11,037 nt of DNA, taken from assembly GCA_027600665.1 (NCBI GenBank), contig JADGJL010001009.1, forward strand, positions 1 through 11,037, in the 5' to 3' direction. The stretch comes from Irineochytrium annulatum (lineage: Eukaryota; Chytridiomycota; Chytridiomycetes; Chytridiales; Chytridiaceae). A program made the position numbers and the translations under genes. Under the pieces are notes generated by a model, which searched no databases, was not told the DNA's origin, and worked only from the letters and a program-made list of their open reading frames with translations. Positions 7,602 to 11,037 of this stretch are shown in pieces. Every line of letters starts with the position of its first letter. The first letter of the stretch is position 1.

Positions 7602-8183
7602 GACAGCATGCGAGACGAAAGGGGACTTATCGCTCCAACAACAAGTACATAGTAATAGTAACGTATTTTTGCAAATCAGGTTACGCGCACTACAATGTAC
7701 TTCATCTTTCAAAGATGCGGACGTCGCGCAAGTCTTGGTTGAGAGGTCCTTGTATCTAAATATACCTTTTGTTCCCAAATCAACTTACCTACGCAGACTG
7801 ACTTTTTTTTTGCAAGTTCGCACCAGGGCGCCTTCAGGCATAACCCATGACTTCTGTCATCTACCACTGCTGCAGCACTGCTTCATGCCCCTTTCTGCCC
7901 ACTGCAAACTTTCGCCGTGCATCGGGCCAACGATTCAGTACCATATTGATCAATTCTTGTCCCTATTCTTTCAAAGATACATGACGGCTATCTAAGATCG
8001 GATTCCTAACCCAAATCCCGGAGGACACGCCACCCCCTTCAAACCGGTGTAAGAGTGCCGACCAAGCCACAGGAAAAAAAAAAGAAAAAAAAAGGAACTG
8101 AAGATAACATACCGGTACAGTAACTGATAAAGCAAAAGCCATTCCAATTTATATTCGCACTCTTAATGCCATAAGTGCCAACC
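7602..8183. other. Non-coding stretch downstream of the KCTD-like gene
   Basis: An open frame continues across 7543-7995, but its product has no recognisable features and it could be chance. If the 7592-7679 intron is real, part of it would be coding. Homopolymer tracts lie at about 7803-7811 (T) and 8071-8094 (interrupted A). I see no clear poly(A) signal and no RNA gene. Confidence 0.35.
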
Positions 8184-8211
8184 TTTGACACCGGCGGTCA
8201 AACTTTTTTTT
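8184..8211. other. Short hairpin followed by a T-run
   Basis: TTTGAC (8184-8189) pairs with GTCAAA (8197-8202) around a GC-rich 7-nt loop, and a T8 run follows at 8204-8211. The layout resembles an end signal of a short RNA (a T-run can stop RNA polymerase III), but I found no A/B box or RNA body upstream. Confidence 0.25.
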
Positions 8212-8220
8212 CCCATGCCC

Positions 8221-8228
8221 TATATAAG
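8221..8228 (+). promoter_or_regulatory. TATA box without an assigned gene
   Basis: TATATAAG in a GC-rich context is a good core-promoter match on the plus strand. The first downstream ATG is at 8267. Confidence 0.4.
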
Positions 8229-8266
8229 AGGCGACTTGGACTTTTGTAGTCCCCCATTCTTAATTT

Positions 8267-8482
8267 ATGACCAACGCGCTTTCAGCTTATGGATGGGGTC
8301 TCCAACACCGTGGCCTACTTCCCGTTCCAAGTGACGAAGAGGGATGGAACTTAAACGATGCCCCTTCGTACCTCTCGATGGGGGGAGCATCACCTGGGTT
8401 GCCAAACATTTTTCTTCCCTTTCTTTTCCCTTTCGTTGATAGCGCTGGAGAGCTCGCGTTGCTGGCTGGTTGTCGATGGTGA
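8267..8482 (+). CDS. Doubtful 71-residue ORF below a TATA box
   Basis: The frame opens at the first ATG (39 nt after the TATA box) and ends at TGA 8480-8482. The product starts MTNALSAYGWGLQHRGLLP and has a Phe/Pro/Leu-rich segment near residues 47-57, but no signal peptide or domain. The last codons contain a possible donor (GTGAGG at 8479), so it could be a first exon. I do not recognise it; a non-coding transcript is equally possible. Confidence 0.22.
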   Translation: MTNALSAYGWGLQHRGLLPVPSDEEGWNLNDAPSYLSMGGASPGLPNIFLPFLFPFVDSAGELALLAGCRW

Positions 8483-9036
8483 GGGGGATCGCCGTCTCCC
8501 CCTCCTGCCAAGTTTTTCTTTGGATGGCTCTTGAGACCGTACATTTCGAAGTGTTACAGTGGGTGATGGGTGACTGCGCGCTACTCAAGCACCGGGTATG
8601 GATGGACAGTCGGGTAATGGCCGGCGGATTGGGTGATTAATCCTTGGAATAGCTCGCATTTATCAGGTTGCTCACTGGTCCTCAACCACCCGTAGTCACC
8701 ACTGAAGGACGATAGACACATCTTTTGAATCGGCGAAGGGGCCGCCAGCATGTCCATCACGTTCGTCGCGTTCGTCAGGACAGATGACATTGCCGGTGTG
8801 GTCGACCAACACGTAACGCCTCATTACAGCTGCCTTCGTTTGAGTTTCGGGAAGCCCGTTCCTTCCTTTTTTTTCCCTCCTGAACTCGACACTTACACGA
8901 CAACTTTGGTTCGCCAATATTAGTCAGTGCGTTAGAAAACAATGTGTTTGCGTTTTCAATTTACGTAATGCGAAAGAAGATGGGTTTGCTGAAGTGAAGC
9001 ATGTAGAATTACACTGAGCGTCCACCAGCGAAACCC
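8483..9036. other. Region without a supported gene
   Basis: Two overlapping minus-strand frames (8581-8790 and 8696-8917) give 69 and 73 residues with no recognisable domain, start context or TATA box. A plus-strand AATAAA lies at 9037-9042 and could end a transcript from the 8221 TATA box. Confidence 0.35.
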
Positions 9037-9069
9037 AATAAACCGAGCGAACATTAACAACATCATGCT

Positions 9070-9075
9070 TTTATT
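9070..9075 (-). terminator. Candidate poly(A) signal AATAAA of the Yip1-family gene
   Basis: The minus strand reads AATAAA about 136 nt past the TGA at 9213-9211. The 3' flank between them is C-rich on the plus strand and shows nothing else. Confidence 0.45.
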
Positions 9076-9210
9076 TCATATAAAACGATTCCGCCATACA
9101 TACAACGACGAATAATAATTCTGACCCAACCGACACACTGTCCCCTATCTCCAGAGCCGAATCCCCGATCCCCTGCACACAACCACCCATCCGTCCCCCA
9201 CCTTCCCTCA

Positions 9211-10701
9211 TCACTTCGACGAAAACGTCGCTAAGCTAGCGAAAGCGCTGTAAAACAAAAACAGCGGATATGCTACCAGCAACCTCTGCTCCGACATTTG
9301 GAGCACCGTCACGAACATGACACTCGACGCGTTCGTGCACCAGAACACCGAGAGGAGAGAGAGGAAGTAGAGCACAAGGTGGCCGCTGTTTGGTATAAAA
9401 GACGCTTAGTATTTAAGAGAGCAGGCGAAGAGTAAAAGAGAGCGCGCAGGATATACGACAACGGCTCGCTTCGCTCGCTTCCTACTACTATGAAACAAAG
9501 TACTACTACACCACTAGTCCTACCCTGTAACTGGTGATTTCGCGCTTCGCGCTCACGATAGAGAATCTGGCTAGCCTACTCCTACTTCTCCCCGTCGTCC
9601 TCCTACCCTGCCCCACAACCGTCCTCTCCCCTCTTCTTACCTAAAAGCCTGCAACCCCACCCCGACCGCGCTCAAAATGACCATCGGCAGCAGGCAATAC
9701 CCCAAAACACTCGCTGTCCGATATACGTCGACCCCGGACTCGGACATGAGGTTCAAAATGGTGTAAATAGACAACCACCCCAGGAGCGCGAATCCGTAGA
9801 CGTATCCAAAGTAGACGCCCCGGCTGAAGAGGAGGAAGGAGCCGAAGAGGAAGCAGAAGATTAAAGGGCCGGCGAGGTCTTGAATGGGTTGAAGTGGGAT
9901 GGTAGAATATCAATGAATATAAGAGAAGGGTATGTATACTTAGATAATTTGTCCTCTTCCTCTTTTATAAAAACGATAGACGCACCTGTGTCTTCCATAA
10001 TATTTCGCTCAACGGGTCGTAATGGGTTGAGAACTACGAGTGCCTTCCTCACGATATGCTCGAAGTTGATCTCCAATTCTGCAAGGGAAGAGGACTATCA
10101 GTACATGTCGCCTGCAAGCCTCGTCTCCCTCTTCCAAAAATACTGAGATAAACTCATCCCTCCTTCCTTTCGGGATGAACCCCCGCTCTTCTTTCCACCA
10201 AGGATTACCTTCCAGCAACGGCGGCTCATCATCATACCCCCCCGTCGAGAACGCCGACGCCCAACTAATCGCAGGTCCTTTGCTTGCTCCTTGTCCACCA
10301 TGCCCTTGTTGCTGCCCATGCATCTGCTGTCCTTGCATTCCTTGTCCTTGAACCCCCGGTGGTCCTCCGTGTCCGTGCCCCTGCATCCCCGGCTGCCCAT
10401 ACCCCCCATAATAACCCCCTTGCTGCCCGCCCTGATTATAAGCAGGACTCGCCGGCCCGCCGTACCCCTGATTACCACCATACTGATTGGGAGCCGCGTA
10501 CCCCTGCCCCGGCCCACCGCCGTAGGGCTGCGTGTACGCATACCCGTGTCCCTGCCCCTGCTGACCCGGTGGCCGCGGCCCAGGTCCGCCTAGTCCGCCG
10601 GGCGGCTGATAGCCGTGTTGCTGGTGCTGTTGATCGTATTGATTGTAGCCGCCAAAGTTGAGGGATTCTTCAGGGGGTTGATCTTGGAAGAGGACCGACA
10701 T
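9211..10701 (-). CDS. YIP1: Yip1/YIPF5-family Golgi membrane protein, complete, four exons
   Basis: Exons 10701-10209, 10078-9986, 9878-9641 and 9385-9211 join in phase to 332 residues. Introns are 130, 107 and 255 nt, with donors GTAATC, GTGCGT and GTAAGA. Residues 1-150 are rich in Gly, Gln, Pro and Tyr. Then comes the family signature [17 protein letters not shown] (157-173) and [20 protein letters not shown]. About five hydrophobic segments follow (roughly 196-214, 218-240, 252-272, 278-291 and 309-327), including [13 protein letters not shown] and [13 protein letters not shown]. The C-terminus reads [15 protein letters not shown] near 306-320. Known role of the family: a multi-pass ER/Golgi protein that binds Ypt/Rab GTPases and Yif1 and supports COPII vesicle formation. 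The N-terminus is longer than in yeast Yip1 (whole protein about 248 residues). The start is the only ATG before the conserved body with a pyrimidine-rich leader. Confidence 0.95.
9386..9640 (-). other. Last intron of the Yip1-family gene, unusually long, with palindromes and a plus-strand TATA
   Basis: At 255 nt this is the longest intron in the window. It contains GCGC-TTC-GCGC (9542-9552) flanked by GTGA/TCAC, a direct repeat of CTCGCTTCG-type units at 9465-9481, and on the plus strand TATAAAA at 9394-9400. Splicing is required to join the conserved exons, so the intron borders are well supported. Confidence 0.75.
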
Positions 10702-11037
10702 CGCGAATGAAGGATCGCGAGATGGGGATGGAGAATGGAGGGAGAGGGACGGGGCGATCGCGAGGAAGACGGCAGAGAGTGAGGAGGAGATCGCGCTGCA
10801 GACCAGATGGAGCTTTTTTGGTCGTCAAAACGTGAAATAGGCGAGCACTGGTTCTTAACCTGGCTGTGGAGTCGACTCTCGCGTTTTAGTTGCGCGCCAG
10901 GGTCGTATTGTATCAACGTGTCCATGTGTATTAATACTATCTGCCTTTGATGCAATGCATGTCCATCCTCCAACCAATCTAGCCCAACCCCCACTCCCTC
11001 ACCCTCACCCTTCACCCCATCCCTATATCGCCTCCAC
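10702..11037 (-). promoter_or_regulatory. 5' flank of the Yip1-family gene with GATCGCGAG motifs
   Basis: The minus strand is pyrimidine-rich for about 120 nt before the ATG, as in many fungal 5' leaders. GATCGCGAG occurs at 10713-10721 and 10756-10764, with a related GATCGCGCT at 10789-10797. The minus-strand form CTCGCGATC resembles CGCG-type core promoter elements. No TATA box is evident, which fits a housekeeping gene. Frames overlapping this stretch look like chance frames. Confidence 0.4.

Noticed and set aside
10590..11015. 141-codon minus-strand frame upstream of Yip1
   Set aside because: It overlaps the Yip1 start in another frame, and its Ser/Pro-rich product reflects the pyrimidine-rich leader.
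1..11037. tRNA, rRNA, CRISPR or transposon sequences
   Set aside because: I looked for tRNA A/B boxes, direct-repeat/spacer arrays and transposase or reverse-transcriptase motifs by eye and found none; a tRNAscan or repeat search could still find weak cases.

Overview
The window looks like nuclear DNA of a fungus. Several genes only read through if short spliceosomal introns (about 45-150 nt, one of 255 nt) are removed. These introns have GT...AG borders and branch sites of CTAAC or CTGAC type, and several genes have TATA boxes close upstream of their starts. An early-diverging (chytrid-like) fungus would fit the F-box/ankyrin-like protein and the KCTD-like protein, but that placement is inference from gene style, not from a marker gene.

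Layout from left to right. (1) 1-361, minus strand: the 5' part of a secreted precursor with a signal peptide followed by near-identical 31-32-residue repeats, each ending in a Lys-Arg site. This has the architecture of a Kex2-processed repeat protein or a pheromone-type precursor. It runs off the left edge and has a TATA box and a CGG palindrome upstream. (2) 489-1475: intergenic, with no convincing gene. (3) 1476-3850, plus: an F-box-like protein with a long, degenerate ankyrin-like C-terminus and one or two introns. (4) 4383-5737, plus: a four-exon, 353-residue zinc-dependent alcohol dehydrogenase of the cinnamyl-alcohol/Adh6-Adh7 class. (5) 6001-6162, minus: a very small secreted-protein gene with a strong TATA box and a candidate frame-changing intron. 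(6) 6812-7601, plus: a KCTD-like protein with a K+-channel T1/BTB domain and one intron. (7) 7602-9070: mostly non-coding, with a hairpin/T-run, a TATA box and a doubtful 71-residue ORF. (8) 9211-10701, minus: a complete four-exon Yip1/YIPF5-family Golgi membrane protein with a long Gly/Gln/Tyr-rich N-terminus. (9) 10702-11037: its pyrimidine-rich 5' flank.

The genes do not form a pathway; this is ordinary mixed fungal gene content on both strands. The two genes for small secreted products (1 and 5) share a promoter layout: TATA about 64-74 nt before the ATG, and GGTCAA-type motifs upstream. The tandem-repeat Lys-Arg precursor is the most interesting item in the window.
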